Shown here one piece after another: positions 17,380 to 28,299 of a stretch of DNA of 64,000 nucleotides (position 1 is its first letter; each line of letters opens with the position of its first letter). A program made the translations under genes and the position numbers. The stretch covers positions 28,650 to 92,649 of the forward strand of contig JAGNZR010000002.1 of assembly GCA_017984315.1 (NCBI GenBank), in the 5' to 3' direction. The stretch comes from Fusobacteriaceae bacterium. Lineage in GTDB: Bacteria > Fusobacteriota > Fusobacteriia > Fusobacteriales > Fusobacteriaceae. The notes beneath the pieces were generated by a model. That model was not told the origin of the DNA. It did no database searches and saw only the letters and a list, made by a program, of their open reading frames with translations.

Positions 17380-19098
17380 ATGAAATGGGAGTATTATACA
17401 AATCCAGGTTTTAACTCCCTATCTATTAGTAGTGAGTTACAAATTTCAAATTTTTTAACTACACTGCTTGTTAACAGAGGATTTAATAATATCGAAAAAA
17501 TAAAAGAATTTTTATACCCAGAACTGAATAATTTTAGAGACCCTTTTGACTTTGAAAATATGGAAAAAGTAGTTGAAAAAATCATTGAAGTTAAAAATAG
17601 GAATGGAAAAATCTTTATCTATGGAGATTATGATGTTGATGGTATAACAGCGGCAGTGTTTTTAACACATTCTTTAAAAAATATTGGAGTTTTAGTTGAC
17701 TATTATATTCCAAATAGAAGTGAAGAAGATTACGGTTTAGATAGAAAAAATTTAGATTATATGTATTCTTGCGGAGCTGAACTTGTTATTACTGTTGATA
17801 CTAGTATTAACTCTATTGAAGATATTCGTTATGGGCGTTCACTTGGCATAGATGTCATTATTACAGATCATCATAAAAGTGCTAAGGAAACTGAAGATGA
17901 TGAGATTCTTTATATCAATCCTAAACTTAGCAGTAAATACGGTTTTAAATACCTATCTGGAGCTGGTGTAGCTTTAAAAGTTGCTCAAGCCCTTTATACA
18001 AAACTAAATATTAACCTTAATTCTTTGCATGACTATTTAGATATTGTAATGATTGGAACTGTTGCTGATGTTGTACCTGTTGTAGATGAAAATAGGCTGA
18101 TAATTCGTGAAGGTTTAAAAAAATTAAAAACCACTAACATTAAAGGTCTAACTGCACTTATTAAATACTTGAAGTTGCATCATAGACCTCTCTCAGCCAC
18201 AGATATAAGTTATTTTATAGCTCCTCTTATTAACTCTTTAGGGAGAATTGGAATCTCTCGTGTAGGAGCGGACTTTTTCATTAAAAACGATGATATCAAA
18301 ATATTTAATATCATTGAAGATATGAAAAAATCAAATAAAACAAGGCGTGAATTAGAAAGAAAAATTTATGAAGAAGCTGTTTCAATTATAGAAATGGACC
18401 CTTCTAAATTCAAAAGTGCTATATTTTTAACTTCTAAGAACTGGCATCCTGGAATTATTGGAATTGTTGCATCTAGATTGTGTATGAAATATGAAGTTCC
18501 TACAGTTTTAGTTTCAATAGATAATAATATTGGAAAAGCTTCTTCTCGTAGTTTAAACGGTATTAATATTTTTAATATTTTTAAAAATATGTCACACCTT
18601 TTATCTCGTTTTGGAGGGCATGATTTAGCTGCTGGATTTGTAGCCAAAGACTCTAATTTAGATGAAATAAATAATTTTTTCCAAAAAGAGGTTTCTAACT
18701 CTAACATTGTAGAAGTTGAGCGTTCTTTAAAAATAGATATGGATTTCTCAATTGATCAGATTTCTAACTCTATTTTAGAAGATTTAGATCTGTTGTCACC
18801 TTTTGGTTTTGATAACTCTCAACCTATTTTTGTAGACAGAAATTTAACTTTTGAAAATATAAAAAAATTTGGATTAGATAACAAACATTTTTCTGGTATA
18901 GTAGTGAAAAACAACAAAAAATTTCATATGGTAGGTTTTGATTTAGGAAAATATATTGATGATGATAATTATCCACTTCAAAAATTTGATATTGCTTATT
19001 ATCCAGAAAAAAATTTCTTTAAAAATGAAAATTCTATTCAAATAAAAATAAAAGATTTAAGAATCAAAGATGATTTTTTAGATTTTTTTCATAACTAG
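17380..19098 (+). CDS. recJ: Single-stranded-DNA-specific exonuclease RecJ
   Basis: RecJ is a 5'-3' ssDNA exonuclease acting in recombination and base-excision repair. The 572-residue protein has DHH-family motifs: GDYDVDGITAA near residue 85, VDTSINS, TDHHKS and GTVADVVP. The DHHA1 part includes WHPGIIGIVASRL and the SRFGGHDLAAGF stretch. ATG 17380 is eleven bases after AAGGA. A GTG at 17371 that overlaps the rbfA stop is the alternative start. Confidence 0.94.
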   Translation: MKWEYYTNPGFNSLSISSELQISNFLTTLLVNRGFNNIEKIKEFLYPELNNFRDPFDFENMEKVVEKIIEVKNRNGKIFIYGDYDVDGITAAVFLTHSLKNIGVLVDYYIPNRSEEDYGLDRKNLDYMYSCGAELVITVDTSINSIEDIRYGRSLGIDVIITDHHKSAKETEDDEILYINPKLSSKYGFKYLSGAGVALKVAQALYTKLNINLNSLHDYLDIVMIGTVADVVPVVDENRLIIREGLKKLKTTNIKGLTALIKYLKLHHRPLSATDISYFIAPLINSLGRIGISRVGADFFIKNDDIKIFNIIEDMKKSNKTRRELERKIYEEAVSIIEMDPSKFKSAIFLTSKNWHPGIIGIVASRLCMKYEVPTVLVSIDNNIGKASSRSLNGINIFNIFKNMSHLLSRFGGHDLAAGFVAKDSNLDEINNFFQKEVSNSNIVEVERSLKIDMDFSIDQISNSILEDLDLLSPFGFDNSQPIFVDRNLTFENIKKFGLDNKHFSGIVVKNNKKFHMVGFDLGKYIDDDNYPLQKFDIAYYPEKNFFKNENSIQIKIKDLRIKDDFLDFFHN

Positions 19099-19168
19099 CA
19101 TTACTAAACTTTATTAAAAACTATAAATTAGTTTTCATATAACACAAATGTAAATTATAGGAGGAAAA

Positions 19169-20458
19169 ATGAAACACTTAGTAACAAGAAAAGAGAATTC
19201 TGCTGTTGAAGTAAAATTAACTTTAACAAAAGAGGAAGTATCACCTATTAAGGAAACTATCTTAAAAACTTTAGCAACAAAAGTTGAAGTTCCTGGATTT
19301 AGAAAAGGGCATGCTCCACTTGATAAAGTTGAGGCTAACTTCCCAGATGCAGTTAAAGAAGAGTTAGTTGATTCTATATTAAAAGCTAACTATGAAACTG
19401 TATTATCTGCAGAAAATATTAACCCAGTTAGCTATATTTACAATGTAAAAGCTGAAAAAGTTAACGATGAATTTGAATTAACTTTTATGGTAGATGAGTT
19501 TCCTGCAATTAAATTAGCTGAATACAAAGGGTTAACAGTTGAAAAAAGAGTTATTGAATTTAAAGAAGAGACATTAACTACTGAAATTGACGCTTTATTA
19601 AATAGAAAATCATCTTTAGTTGACGCTGAAGAGGGTTATAAAGCTGTTATGGGTGATACTGTTGATTTAGCTTTTGACGGTTATATCGATGGAGTTGCTT
19701 TTGATGGTGGAAAATCTGATTCTCACCAATTAAAATTAGGAAGCCACATGTTTATAGATAACTTTGAAGAGCAATTAGTTGGATACACTGTTGGACAAGA
19801 AGGAGAGGTTAATGTAACTTTCCCTGCTGAATATGGACATGCTCCACTTGCTGGAAAACCTGCTGTTTTTAAAGTAAAAATAAATGCTATTAAGAAAACT
19901 GTTACTCCTGAGCTTAATGATGAAACAGCTAAAGAATTAGGATTTGAATCTGTTGAAGATTTAAAAGCTAAAAAGAAAGAAGAAATCATTGCTAGAGAGG
20001 AATCTATAGTTAAAAATGAAGCTACTGCTAAATTAATTAACATGATTTCTGATGCTACTGAAATTGCAATCCCTAACTCAATGATTATGAGAGAAGTAGA
20101 AAACAAAGTTAAAGAGATGGAGCAACACTTATCAATGCAAGGTGCAAACATGGAAATGTACTTAAAAATGATAGGAAAGACTTTTGAAGATATGGTTAAA
20201 GAGATGAGACCTATGTGTCAATCTAAAGTTAAAGCTGACCTTATTTTAGAAGAGATTGCTAAAGTTGAAAAATTAACTGTTACAGAAGAGGAAATGGAAG
20301 CTAAAATGGCTGAAATAGCTAAAATGTACGGAATGGACTCTGTTAAATTAGTTGAAGAGTTAAACAAGCACAACAACTTAGAGAGTTTCAAACAAAACTT
20401 AAATGTTGATATCACACTTGAAAAAGCTGTTGACTTTATATTAGCTAACACAAAATAA
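19169..20458 (+). CDS. tig: Trigger factor, ribosome-bound chaperone and prolyl isomerase
   Basis: Trigger factor binds the ribosome exit site and folds nascent chains. The 429-residue protein has the ribosome-binding signature VPGFRKGHAPLDKVE near residues 40-55. A FKBP-type PPIase domain follows (about 150-235, GDTVDLAFDGYIDGVAFDGG), then the helical C-terminal chaperone domain. AGGAGG precedes the ATG. A strong terminator follows it, so it is separated from clpPX here. Confidence 0.98.
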   Translation: MKHLVTRKENSAVEVKLTLTKEEVSPIKETILKTLATKVEVPGFRKGHAPLDKVEANFPDAVKEELVDSILKANYETVLSAENINPVSYIYNVKAEKVNDEFELTFMVDEFPAIKLAEYKGLTVEKRVIEFKEETLTTEIDALLNRKSSLVDAEEGYKAVMGDTVDLAFDGYIDGVAFDGGKSDSHQLKLGSHMFIDNFEEQLVGYTVGQEGEVNVTFPAEYGHAPLAGKPAVFKVKINAIKKTVTPELNDETAKELGFESVEDLKAKKKEEIIAREESIVKNEATAKLINMISDATEIAIPNSMIMREVENKVKEMEQHLSMQGANMEMYLKMIGKTFEDMVKEMRPMCQSKVKADLILEEIAKVEKLTVTEEEMEAKMAEIAKMYGMDSVKLVEELNKHNNLESFKQNLNVDITLEKAVDFILANTK

Positions 20459-20478
20459 TTATAATATCAATTTTATTG

Positions 20479-20508
20479 ACTAGGTAGAATTTTCTACCTA
20501 GTTTTTTT
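20479..20508 (+). terminator. Intrinsic terminator of tig
   Basis: A perfect 10-bp stem (ACTAGGTAGA, 20479-20488, with TCTACCTAGT, 20493-20502) has a four-base loop and runs directly into seven T residues. Confidence 0.92.
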
Positions 20509-20550
20509 ATATTTAATTAGCGCTTTTCTATTTTAATATATGCTTTTTTC

Positions 20551-20559
20551 TGATATAAT
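20551..20559 (+). promoter_or_regulatory. Extended -10 promoter for clpP
   Basis: TGATATAAT is an extended -10 element with a weak T/A-rich -35 region, placed 35 bases before the clpP start. It would drive clpP-clpX-lon-engB after the tig terminator. I saw no CtsR heptamer-repeat operator or CIRCE element here. Confidence 0.6.
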
Positions 20560-20594
20560 ATAAGCTAGTAAAGTTGAAAATTGGAGGTAAAATT

Positions 20595-21179
20595 ATGTAT
20601 AACATATATAGTCCTACTGTTATTGAAAACTCTGGTAGAGGGGAAAGAGCTTATGATGTATACTCTAGGCTTTTAAAAGATAGAATTATTTTTTTAGGTA
20701 CAGAAATTGATGATAATGTGGCTAATGCTGTTGTTGCACAGCTGCTATTTTTAGAGGCGGAAGATCCAGAAAAAGATATCATTATGTATATTAATAGCCC
20801 AGGAGGAGTCGTTACTGCGGGAATGGCTATTTATGATACTATGAATTATATAAAACCTGATGTACAGACTGTATGTATAGGACAAGCTGCAAGTATGGGG
20901 GCTTTTCTTCTTTCTGCAGGTGCTAAAGGTAAAAGGTTTGCCCTTGAAAATTCAAGAATAATGATCCACCAGCCTTTAGGGGGAGCAAGAGGACAAGCTA
21001 CAGATATAGAAATTCAAGCTAAAGAGATTTTACGTTTAAAAGAGGTTTTAAATGGACTTTTAGCTAAACATACTGGTCAAAGTATAAAAAAAATTACTAA
21101 AGATACTGACAGAGATAACTTTATGTCTTCTGCTGAAGCTGTAGAGTATGGTCTTATTGATAAAGTTTTTACTAGATAA
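20595..21179 (+). CDS. clpP: ATP-dependent Clp protease proteolytic subunit ClpP
   Basis: ClpP is the serine protease barrel that degrades proteins unfolded by ClpX. The 194-residue protein has the catalytic triad Ser100 (GQAASMGAF), His125 ([10 protein letters not shown]) and Asp174 (DTDRDNFMS). ATG 20595 follows GGAGG by seven bases; an upstream TTG would include the ribosome binding site and is rejected. It is followed by clpX after twelve bases. Confidence 0.98.
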   Translation: MYNIYSPTVIENSGRGERAYDVYSRLLKDRIIFLGTEIDDNVANAVVAQLLFLEAEDPEKDIIMYINSPGGVVTAGMAIYDTMNYIKPDVQTVCIGQAASMGAFLLSAGAKGKRFALENSRIMIHQPLGGARGQATDIEIQAKEILRLKEVLNGLLAKHTGQSIKKITKDTDRDNFMSSAEAVEYGLIDKVFTR

Positions 21180-21191
21180 GGTGGTGAAATT

Positions 21192-22475
21192 ATGGTAACA
21201 AAAAATTCAAAAGTTTGCTCTTTTTGTGGAAAAGGAAAAGATGAGGTTGAGCAGATGGTTGCTGGTCCTAATGGTGTTTTTATATGTGATGAGTGTATAG
21301 ATGGTATAGCTGAAATGATGGGTCTTAATGGAAGCTTCTATGATGACGAAGAGGGTCCAGCTGATATCCACCATAGCAGCCACTCTTTAAAAGATTTTAA
21401 ACTTCTATCTCCTAAAGAGATTAAAGAAAAACTTGATGAGTATGTTATAGGGCAAGAGGAACCAAAAAAAGTTTTATCAGTTGCAGTTTATAACCATTAT
21501 AAAAGATTAACGCATAACTTAAAAATAGATAAAGATTCTGCTAATGATATAGAGTTACAAAAAGCTAATGTATTGCTTGTGGGACCTACTGGTTCTGGAA
21601 AAACACTTCTTGCTCAAACTCTTGCAAAAATCCTTCATGTGCCTTTTGCTATAGCGGATGCTACTACTCTTACTGAAGCTGGGTATGTTGGTGATGATGT
21701 TGAAAATGTAATTGTTAGACTGCTTCAATCAGCAAACTATGATGTTGAAGCTACTCAAAGAGGGATTATTTATATAGATGAGATTGATAAGATTGCTAGA
21801 AAATCAGAAAATACTTCTATCACTCGTGATGTTTCAGGAGAAGGGGTTCAACAAGCTCTTCTTAAAATAGTAGAAGGGACTGTAGCAAATGTTCCACCTA
21901 ATGGTGGAAGAAAGCATCCAAATCAAGAGATGATTGCTGTAGACACTTCTAATATCCTTTTTATAGTTGGTGGAGCTTTTGAAGGTTTAGAAAAACTGAT
22001 ACAAGCAAGAACTTCTAAGAAATCATTAGGGTTTGGCGCTGATATAGAGAAGAAAAAATTTGAAGAAGAGACAAAAGTTTTCCAAAATATTTTACCTGAA
22101 GATTTAGTAAAAAATGGGATCATCCCTGAACTAGTTGGAAGACTTCCAATTATAACTACTTTAGAAAAATTGGATGAAAAAGCTCTTATTAAAATTTTAA
22201 CAGAACCTAAAAATGCCATTATTAAGCAATACACTAAATATTTAGAGATGGATGGAGTTAAATTAGAGTTTGAAGAAGATGCTCTGAAAAAAATAGCTGA
22301 AGTTGCTCTAAAAAGAAAGATTGGAGCTAGAGGTTTAAGAGCAATTATAGAGTCTATAATGCTTGATATCATGTATACAGTTCCATCTGATAAAAAAATA
22401 AAATCTGTAACAATCACTGAAGAGACTATTACAGATAATACTAAAATTATAATTAATAATAAGAAGAAAGGATAG
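21192..22475 (+). CDS. clpX: ATP-dependent Clp protease ATP-binding subunit ClpX
   Basis: ClpX is an AAA+ unfoldase that feeds substrates to ClpP. The 427-residue protein has the N-terminal C4 zinc finger (CSFCGKG...CDECI) and Walker A GPTGSGKT. Further motifs are the pore loop GYVGDDVEN, Walker [11 protein letters not shown], and the ClpP-contact loop LGFGAD, which corresponds to the IGF-loop region. AAGGTGG lies upstream of the ATG. Confidence 0.98.
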   Translation: MVTKNSKVCSFCGKGKDEVEQMVAGPNGVFICDECIDGIAEMMGLNGSFYDDEEGPADIHHSSHSLKDFKLLSPKEIKEKLDEYVIGQEEPKKVLSVAVYNHYKRLTHNLKIDKDSANDIELQKANVLLVGPTGSGKTLLAQTLAKILHVPFAIADATTLTEAGYVGDDVENVIVRLLQSANYDVEATQRGIIYIDEIDKIARKSENTSITRDVSGEGVQQALLKIVEGTVANVPPNGGRKHPNQEMIAVDTSNILFIVGGAFEGLEKLIQARTSKKSLGFGADIEKKKFEEETKVFQNILPEDLVKNGIIPELVGRLPIITTLEKLDEKALIKILTEPKNAIIKQYTKYLEMDGVKLEFEEDALKKIAEVALKRKIGARGLRAIIESIMLDIMYTVPSDKKIKSVTITEETITDNTKIIINNKKKG

Positions 22476-22485
22476 GTTTTTAATT

Positions 22486-24846
22486 ATGAAACAATTACCA
22501 TTTATACCTACTAGAGATATGATTATATTTCCTGGAGTTGTAACTCCGTTATATGTAGGAAGAACTTTAAGTATCGCAACAATAGAAAAATCTGTTGCCA
22601 ACAAAAGTCAAATTTTATTAGGAATGCAAAAAGACCCATTTGATGAAAACCCAAACCTTGAAACAGGCATTAATTTTACTGGAGTAGTCGCTAACATTAT
22701 TCAAGTTGTAAAAATGCAAAACGACACTATAAAAGTGCTAGTTGAAGGGGATTCAAGAGCTCATATAAGTGATATCCAAATTATAAACGGAGAGTATCTT
22801 GCTAATTATGAAATTTTAAAACCTAATAATTTAGATCCTAACTTAACAGATGCTCTTCTTAGAAAAGTCCTAAAATCTTTTGAACAATTTGCATCATTAG
22901 CTGCTAAAGTTCCTAGCGATTTAATTACAACTATGAGAAGTATCAAAGATTTAGATAACGTTTTTAATGTTGTCTCTTCTCATCTGCCTATAACTAGTGA
23001 ATTAAAGCAAGAGCTCCTGAGTGAGGTTGATTTAGAAACTAGAGGGTATGCACTCCTTGAAATTCTTTCTCAAGAGATTGAAATATCAAAATTAGAAAAA
23101 AAACTTGATGATAAAGTTAAAGATAAACTTAACACAGCACAAAAGAATTTTTATTTAAAAGAAAAAATAAGCGCTATTAAAGAGGAGATTGGTGAATCTG
23201 CCGACGATGACTTAAAAGAATTAGAAAAAGAGATAAAAAAAGCTAAGCTTCCTAAATATGCTCAAAAGAAAGCTGAAGCAGAGCTGAAAAAACTTTCTAA
23301 AATGGCTTCATTCTCAGCTGAAGCTAGTGTTTGCAGAACATATATTGAGACAATAATCTCTCTTCCTTGGTCTAAAGAAAGCAAAGATATTTTAGATATA
23401 AAATTGGCTAGTGAAACTTTAGAAAAAGATCACTATGGACTGCATGATGTTAAAGATAGAATTTTGGATTATTTAGCTGTTAAACAGTTAAACCCCAACA
23501 CAAAAGGTGGAATTCTTTGCCTTGCTGGTCCTCCAGGAGTTGGAAAAACATCTCTTGTTAAATCTATAGCTGAATCTATGGGAAGAAAATTTGTTAGAGT
23601 TTCATTAGGAGGAGTCCGTGATGAAGCTGAAATTCGTGGACATAGAAGAACTTATGTGGGGTCTATGCCTGGTCGTATTATAAAAGCTTTAAAAGAGGCT
23701 GGCACATCAAACCCTGTAATACTTTTAGATGAGATTGATAAAATGGCCTCAGATTTTAAAGGGGATCCATCTTCTGCTATGTTAGAAGTTCTTGATCCTG
23801 AGCAAAACTACCATTTTGAAGATCACTATTTAGATATGCCTTTTGATTTATCAAAAGTATTCTTTGTTGCTACTGCAAACGACTTAAGAGGAGTTTCTGC
23901 ACCTTTAAGGGACAGAATGGAGATTATATCTCTCTCTTCTTATACAGAGTTTGAAAAACTTCATATTGCAAAAAAATATCTGATAAAACAGTCACAAGAT
24001 GACAATGGTCTATCTAAAATAAAATTTGAAATATCAGACAATACTATTTTAAAAATTATTAATGAATACACAAGAGAAGCTGGAGTTAGAAATTTAAAAA
24101 GAGAGTTCAATTCACTTTTCAGAAAACTTGCAAGAGAAGTTATTGAAAAAGATAAGAAAAAAATCTCTATTACACTTACTAATTTAGAGAAATATTTAGG
24201 AAAGCCTAAATTAAAACCTGAAAAATTAAGAGAAAAAACACTGAAGCAAGGGGTTGTAAATGGACTTGCTTGGACTGCTTACGGTGGTACAACACTGGAA
24301 GTTCAAGGTGTTTCAGTAAATGGTAAAGGTGCTCTTTCCCTTACTGGTACTTTAGGTAATGTAATGAAAGAATCAGCAACAGTTGCCTTTACATATATAA
24401 AATCACATTTAGAGGATTTTAATTTAAATGAAACTGATTTCTTTGAAAAAAAAGATATTCACCTTCATTTCCCTGAAGGGGCTACCCCTAAAGATGGACC
24501 ATCTGCTGGTATTGCCATTACAACTGCAATATTATCTGTTGTCTCTGGAAGAAAGATTAGACAGGATGTGGCTATGACTGGAGAGGTTACTATTACTGGA
24601 GAGGTTCTTCCAATTGGTGGAGTAAAAGAAAAAGTAATAGGAGCTCACAGAGTTGGTATAAGAGAGGTTATTCTTCCTGATGAAAATAGAGCTGATGAAC
24701 AGGATATCCCTAAAGAGATAAAAAAAGATATGATTATCCATTTTGTCTCTACATATAAAGAGGTTGAAGAGATTATCTTAGAAAAAATTGATACTCCTAA
24801 AAAGAAAGTGAATAAAAAGGAGAAAGTGAAAAAAGATGCAAATTAA
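22486..24846 (+). CDS. lon: ATP-dependent protease Lon
   Basis: Lon degrades misfolded and short-lived regulatory proteins. The 786-residue protein has the LON substrate-binding domain (about 1-200), a coiled-coil, and an AAA+ domain with GPPGVGKTS and ILLDEIDKM. The C-terminal peptidase has the catalytic Ser in PKDGPSAG and Lys in GEVLPIGGVKEK. The tail is lysine-rich. Its last eleven bases overlap engB, so translation is coupled. Confidence 0.98.
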   Translation: MKQLPFIPTRDMIIFPGVVTPLYVGRTLSIATIEKSVANKSQILLGMQKDPFDENPNLETGINFTGVVANIIQVVKMQNDTIKVLVEGDSRAHISDIQIINGEYLANYEILKPNNLDPNLTDALLRKVLKSFEQFASLAAKVPSDLITTMRSIKDLDNVFNVVSSHLPITSELKQELLSEVDLETRGYALLEILSQEIEISKLEKKLDDKVKDKLNTAQKNFYLKEKISAIKEEIGESADDDLKELEKEIKKAKLPKYAQKKAEAELKKLSKMASFSAEASVCRTYIETIISLPWSKESKDILDIKLASETLEKDHYGLHDVKDRILDYLAVKQLNPNTKGGILCLAGPPGVGKTSLVKSIAESMGRKFVRVSLGGVRDEAEIRGHRRTYVGSMPGRIIKALKEAGTSNPVILLDEIDKMASDFKGDPSSAMLEVLDPEQNYHFEDHYLDMPFDLSKVFFVATANDLRGVSAPLRDRMEIISLSSYTEFEKLHIAKKYLIKQSQDDNGLSKIKFEISDNTILKIINEYTREAGVRNLKREFNSLFRKLAREVIEKDKKKISITLTNLEKYLGKPKLKPEKLREKTLKQGVVNGLAWTAYGGTTLEVQGVSVNGKGALSLTGTLGNVMKESATVAFTYIKSHLEDFNLNETDFFEKKDIHLHFPEGATPKDGPSAGIAITTAILSVVSGRKIRQDVAMTGEVTITGEVLPIGGVKEKVIGAHRVGIREVILPDENRADEQDIPKEIKKDMIIHFVSTYKEVEEIILEKIDTPKKKVNKKEKVKKDAN

Positions 24847-25501
24847 ACAAGCTGAATTTGTAAAATCTGCTGTCTATGAGAAAGACTATCCCGAGCATAA
24901 AGGTAGATTGGAATTTGCCTTTGTAGGTAGATCTAATGTTGGAAAATCTTCTCTTATAAATAGCATTACAAATAGAAAAAAATTAGCTAAAACAAGTAAA
25001 ACACCTGGAAGAACACAACTTATAAATTATTTTCTTATAAACAGTGATTTTTACGTGGTTGACCTTCCTGGGTATGGTTTTGCTAAAGTACCAAAAGAAA
25101 TGAAAAAAGAGTGGGGAGATACTATGAACAGATATCTTGCTTCTCATAGAGGAAAATTTGTTTTCGTTCTTTTAGATATAAGAAGGGTTCCAAGTGAAGA
25201 GGATTTAGAGATGCTACAGTGGTTAGATCATTACAATGTGCCATTTAAAATAATTTTCACTAAAATGGATAAAGTTTCTGGAAATGATAAATTTAAATGT
25301 CTAAAAGATATAAGAAAAAAAATAGATTTTGACAACAATGATGTTCTTTTCCACTCATCCCTTACAAATAATGGAAAAGATGATGTTTTGAATTTTATTG
25401 AAGAGATGTTAAGTGAAGAGTACGTTGAGCCTGAAACTTTAATCCCTTGCATTGAAGCTGATAAAAAAGTTGAAACTGAAGAGGATGACTTGGAAGATTA
25501 A
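24836..25501 (+). CDS. engB: Ribosome biogenesis GTPase EngB (YsxC/YihA)
   Basis: EngB is an essential GTPase for 50S assembly. The 221-residue protein has G1 GRSNVGKSS, G2 region TPGRTQLINYF, G3 DLPGYGFA, G4 TKMDK and G5 SSLTNNG. A short acidic C-terminal tail extends the usual family length of about 195. The ATG lies within the last codons of lon. Confidence 0.97.
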   Translation: MQIKQAEFVKSAVYEKDYPEHKGRLEFAFVGRSNVGKSSLINSITNRKKLAKTSKTPGRTQLINYFLINSDFYVVDLPGYGFAKVPKEMKKEWGDTMNRYLASHRGKFVFVLLDIRRVPSEEDLEMLQWLDHYNVPFKIIFTKMDKVSGNDKFKCLKDIRKKIDFDNNDVLFHSSLTNNGKDDVLNFIEEMLSEEYVEPETLIPCIEADKKVETEEDDLED

Positions 25502-25580
25502 AAAAATAAATAACTTTGAATACATTACATAAAAATATAAAATAATAATAATTTTTTTATTATTAGGAGGTTGATATTAA

Positions 25581-28244
25581 GTGTTAAATGAATTAGAAAA
25601 AACATACTCCCCTAAAGATATAGAGGATAAATGGTATAAAGTTTGGGAGGAGAATAAGTATTTTAAAGCTACTTTAGACGATAATAAGCCGAATTATTCA
25701 ATAGTTATCCCACCACCAAATGTAACTGGAATTTTACATATGGGGCATGTACTTAATAATACTATTCAAGATACTATTATTAGATATAAAAGAATGAGCG
25801 GATACAATACTTTATGGATGCCTGGAACTGACCATGCTGGAATTGCTACTCAAAATATGGTTGAAAGAAAACTTGCTAAAGAGGGTCTAAAAAAAGAGGA
25901 TTTAGGAAGAGAGAAATTTATTGAGCAAGTATGGGATTGGAAAAATCAATATGGTAATATTATTACTGGACAGCTTAGAAAATTAGGTGCTTCACTTGAT
26001 TGGGACAGAGAGAGATTTACAATGGATGAAGGACTTTCTGATGCTGTTAAAGAGATCTTTATAAAATTATATAATGACGGACTTATTTATAGAGGGGAGT
26101 ATATTGTAAACTGGTGTCCTAGATGTGGAACTGCTCTTGCTGACGATGAAGTTGATCATGAAGATAAAGCTGGAAAACTTTGGTTTATCAAATACCCTGT
26201 AAAAGGTAGCAAAGAGTTTTTAACTATTTCAACAACTAGACCTGAAACAATGCTTGCAGACGTTGCTGTTGCTGTTAACCCTAATGATGATAGATTTAAA
26301 CATTTAGTTGGAAAAACTCTTATCCTTCCTTTAGTTGGAAGAGAGATCCCTGTTATTGCTGATGATTATGTTGATATCGAGTTTGGTACAGGAGCTTTAA
26401 AAATTACTCCTGCTCATGATCCTAATGACTTTGCTGTTGGAAAAAGACATAACTTACCTATTATCAATATGATGACAAAAGAGGGAAATGTAGTATCTGA
26501 GTATACTAAATATGCCGGACTTGAAAGATTTGAAGCAAGAAAAGTTATGGTTGCTGATTTAGAGGCAGAAGGTGCTCTTGTTAAAGTTCAAGACCATAAT
26601 AACTCTGTTGGAGGATGTTATAGATGTTCTACTATTATAGAGCCTAGAGTATCTGAACAATGGTTTGTTAAAATGGAGCCTCTTGCTAAAAAAGCCATTG
26701 CAGTTGTTCAAAATGGAGATGTTTCTATAGCTCCAAAAAGATGGGAAAAAGTTTACTATAACTGGTTAGATAATATTAGAGACTGGTGTATCTCAAGACA
26801 GATTTGGTGGGGACACAGAATCCCTGCTTACTATGGTCCAGATAGACATATCTTTGTAGCAAAAAATATGGAGGATGCTAAAGCTCAAGCAGCTATTCAT
26901 TATGGAAAAGAGGTGGAACTTGTTCAAGAGGAAGATGTTCTTGATACTTGGTTCTCATCAGCACTATGGCCTTTCTCAACTTTAGGTTGGCCTGAAAAGA
27001 CTATAGAGCTTGAAAAATTCTATCCAACAGCAACACTTGTTACTGGAGCAGATATCCTTTTCTTCTGGGTTGCTAGAATGATTATGTTTGGACTTGATGT
27101 AATGAAAGAGATTCCATTTAAAGATGTATATTTACATGGAATTGTTAGAGATGAGATTGGTAGAAAGATGTCTAAAACTTTAGGTAACTCACCTGATCCA
27201 CTTAACTTAATAGATGAGTATGGAGCAGATGCAATTAGATTTACTATGCTTTATAACACTTCTCAAGGGCAGGATGTGCACTTCTCTGAAAAACTTATAG
27301 AGATGGGAAGAAACTTTGCTAATAAAATTTGGAATGTTTCAAGATTCGTTATGATGAATTTAGAAGGGTTTGATGCAAAATCTGTAGATACAAGCAAACT
27401 ACAATATGAGCTTGTTGATAAATGGATTATCTCTAGATTCAATGAAACTTCAAAAGATGTTAGAGAGAAACTAGATAAATTCCAACTTGATGAAGCAGCA
27501 AAATCTGTTTATGAATTTTTAAGAGGGGATTTCTGTGATTGGTATGTTGAACTTGCAAAAGTTAGACTTTACAACAACCCTGAAATCTCAACTGAGGCTA
27601 GAACAACGGCGCAATATGTTTTATGGTCTATTTTAGAGGGTGGATTAAGACTTTTACACCCATTTATGCCATTTATGACTGAAGAGATTTGGCAAAAAAT
27701 TAAAATAGATGGGGAGACAATCATGTTACAAGAGTTTCCTACTCCAAATGACGATTTAATCCAATCAGATGTTGTTAAATCTTTTGAATATGTTCAAGGT
27801 TTAGTTTCATCTTTAAGAAATATTAAAGCTGAAGTAGGGATCTCTCCTGCTAAAGAGGTTAAAGTTGTAATAAGAACAACTGATTCAACTGAGCTTAACA
27901 CTATCAAAGATAACTTCCAGTTCATTACTAAACTTGCTAAAATAGAGGAACTTCTATTTGGATCTGATGTTTCAACTCCAGAACAAAGTGGTTTTAGAGT
28001 TAACGGAAAATCTGAAGTATTCATGATTTTAACAGGGCTTTTAGATGTTGAAGCTGAAACAAAAAAAATCAATGAGCAGATTACTAAAATTTTAGCTGAG
28101 AAAGAGAAAGTAGATAGAAAACTTTCTGATGAAAAATTTACTTCTAAAGCTCCTGCTCACATACTAGAAAGAGAGCAAAGAATTCAACAGGAGTATCAAG
28201 ATAAATTAGATAAGTTACAAGATAACTTAAAAAATCTTAAATAA
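25581..28244 (+). CDS. valS: Valine-tRNA ligase
   Basis: ValS charges tRNA-Val and edits Thr. The 887-residue class I synthetase shows PPNVTGILHMGH (HIGH-type), the CP1 editing domain, KMSKTLGNS (KMSKS-type), the anticodon-binding domain and a C-terminal coiled coil from about residue 820. It starts at GTG 25581, ten bases after AGGAGG. The leader is only about 80 bases, too short for a T-box, which valS often carries in Firmicutes. Confidence 0.98.
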   Translation: MLNELEKTYSPKDIEDKWYKVWEENKYFKATLDDNKPNYSIVIPPPNVTGILHMGHVLNNTIQDTIIRYKRMSGYNTLWMPGTDHAGIATQNMVERKLAKEGLKKEDLGREKFIEQVWDWKNQYGNIITGQLRKLGASLDWDRERFTMDEGLSDAVKEIFIKLYNDGLIYRGEYIVNWCPRCGTALADDEVDHEDKAGKLWFIKYPVKGSKEFLTISTTRPETMLADVAVAVNPNDDRFKHLVGKTLILPLVGREIPVIADDYVDIEFGTGALKITPAHDPNDFAVGKRHNLPIINMMTKEGNVVSEYTKYAGLERFEARKVMVADLEAEGALVKVQDHNNSVGGCYRCSTIIEPRVSEQWFVKMEPLAKKAIAVVQNGDVSIAPKRWEKVYYNWLDNIRDWCISRQIWWGHRIPAYYGPDRHIFVAKNMEDAKAQAAIHYGKEVELVQEEDVLDTWFSSALWPFSTLGWPEKTIELEKFYPTATLVTGADILFFWVARMIMFGLDVMKEIPFKDVYLHGIVRDEIGRKMSKTLGNSPDPLNLIDEYGADAIRFTMLYNTSQGQDVHFSEKLIEMGRNFANKIWNVSRFVMMNLEGFDAKSVDTSKLQYELVDKWIISRFNETSKDVREKLDKFQLDEAAKSVYEFLRGDFCDWYVELAKVRLYNNPEISTEARTTAQYVLWSILEGGLRLLHPFMPFMTEEIWQKIKIDGETIMLQEFPTPNDDLIQSDVVKSFEYVQGLVSSLRNIKAEVGISPAKEVKVVIRTTDSTELNTIKDNFQFITKLAKIEELLFGSDVSTPEQSGFRVNGKSEVFMILTGLLDVEAETKKINEQITKILAEKEKVDRKLSDEKFTSKAPAHILEREQRIQQEYQDKLDKLQDNLKNLK

Positions 28245-28267
28245 TTTTTTGAAAAATATTCAAATAA

Positions 28268-28299
28268 AAATAGAGTACTCTTAGAGTACTCTATTTTTT
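28268..28299. terminator. Bidirectional terminator between valS and the RNA methyltransferase gene
   Basis: A perfect 13-bp stem (AAATAGAGTACTC, 28268-28280, with its complement 28284-28296) has a three-base loop and T-runs on both strands. The stop codon of the converging methyltransferase gene lies inside the stem. Confidence 0.9.

Noticed and set aside
19723-22417. Minus-strand ORFs opposite tig and clpX (up to 164 codons)
   Set aside because: Antisense shadows of strongly conserved genes, without ribosome binding sites.
25502-25580. T-box leader for valS
   Set aside because: The gap is about 80 bases with no terminator stem or T-box core sequence, too short for this element. The asnA and ilvE leaders also lack it.
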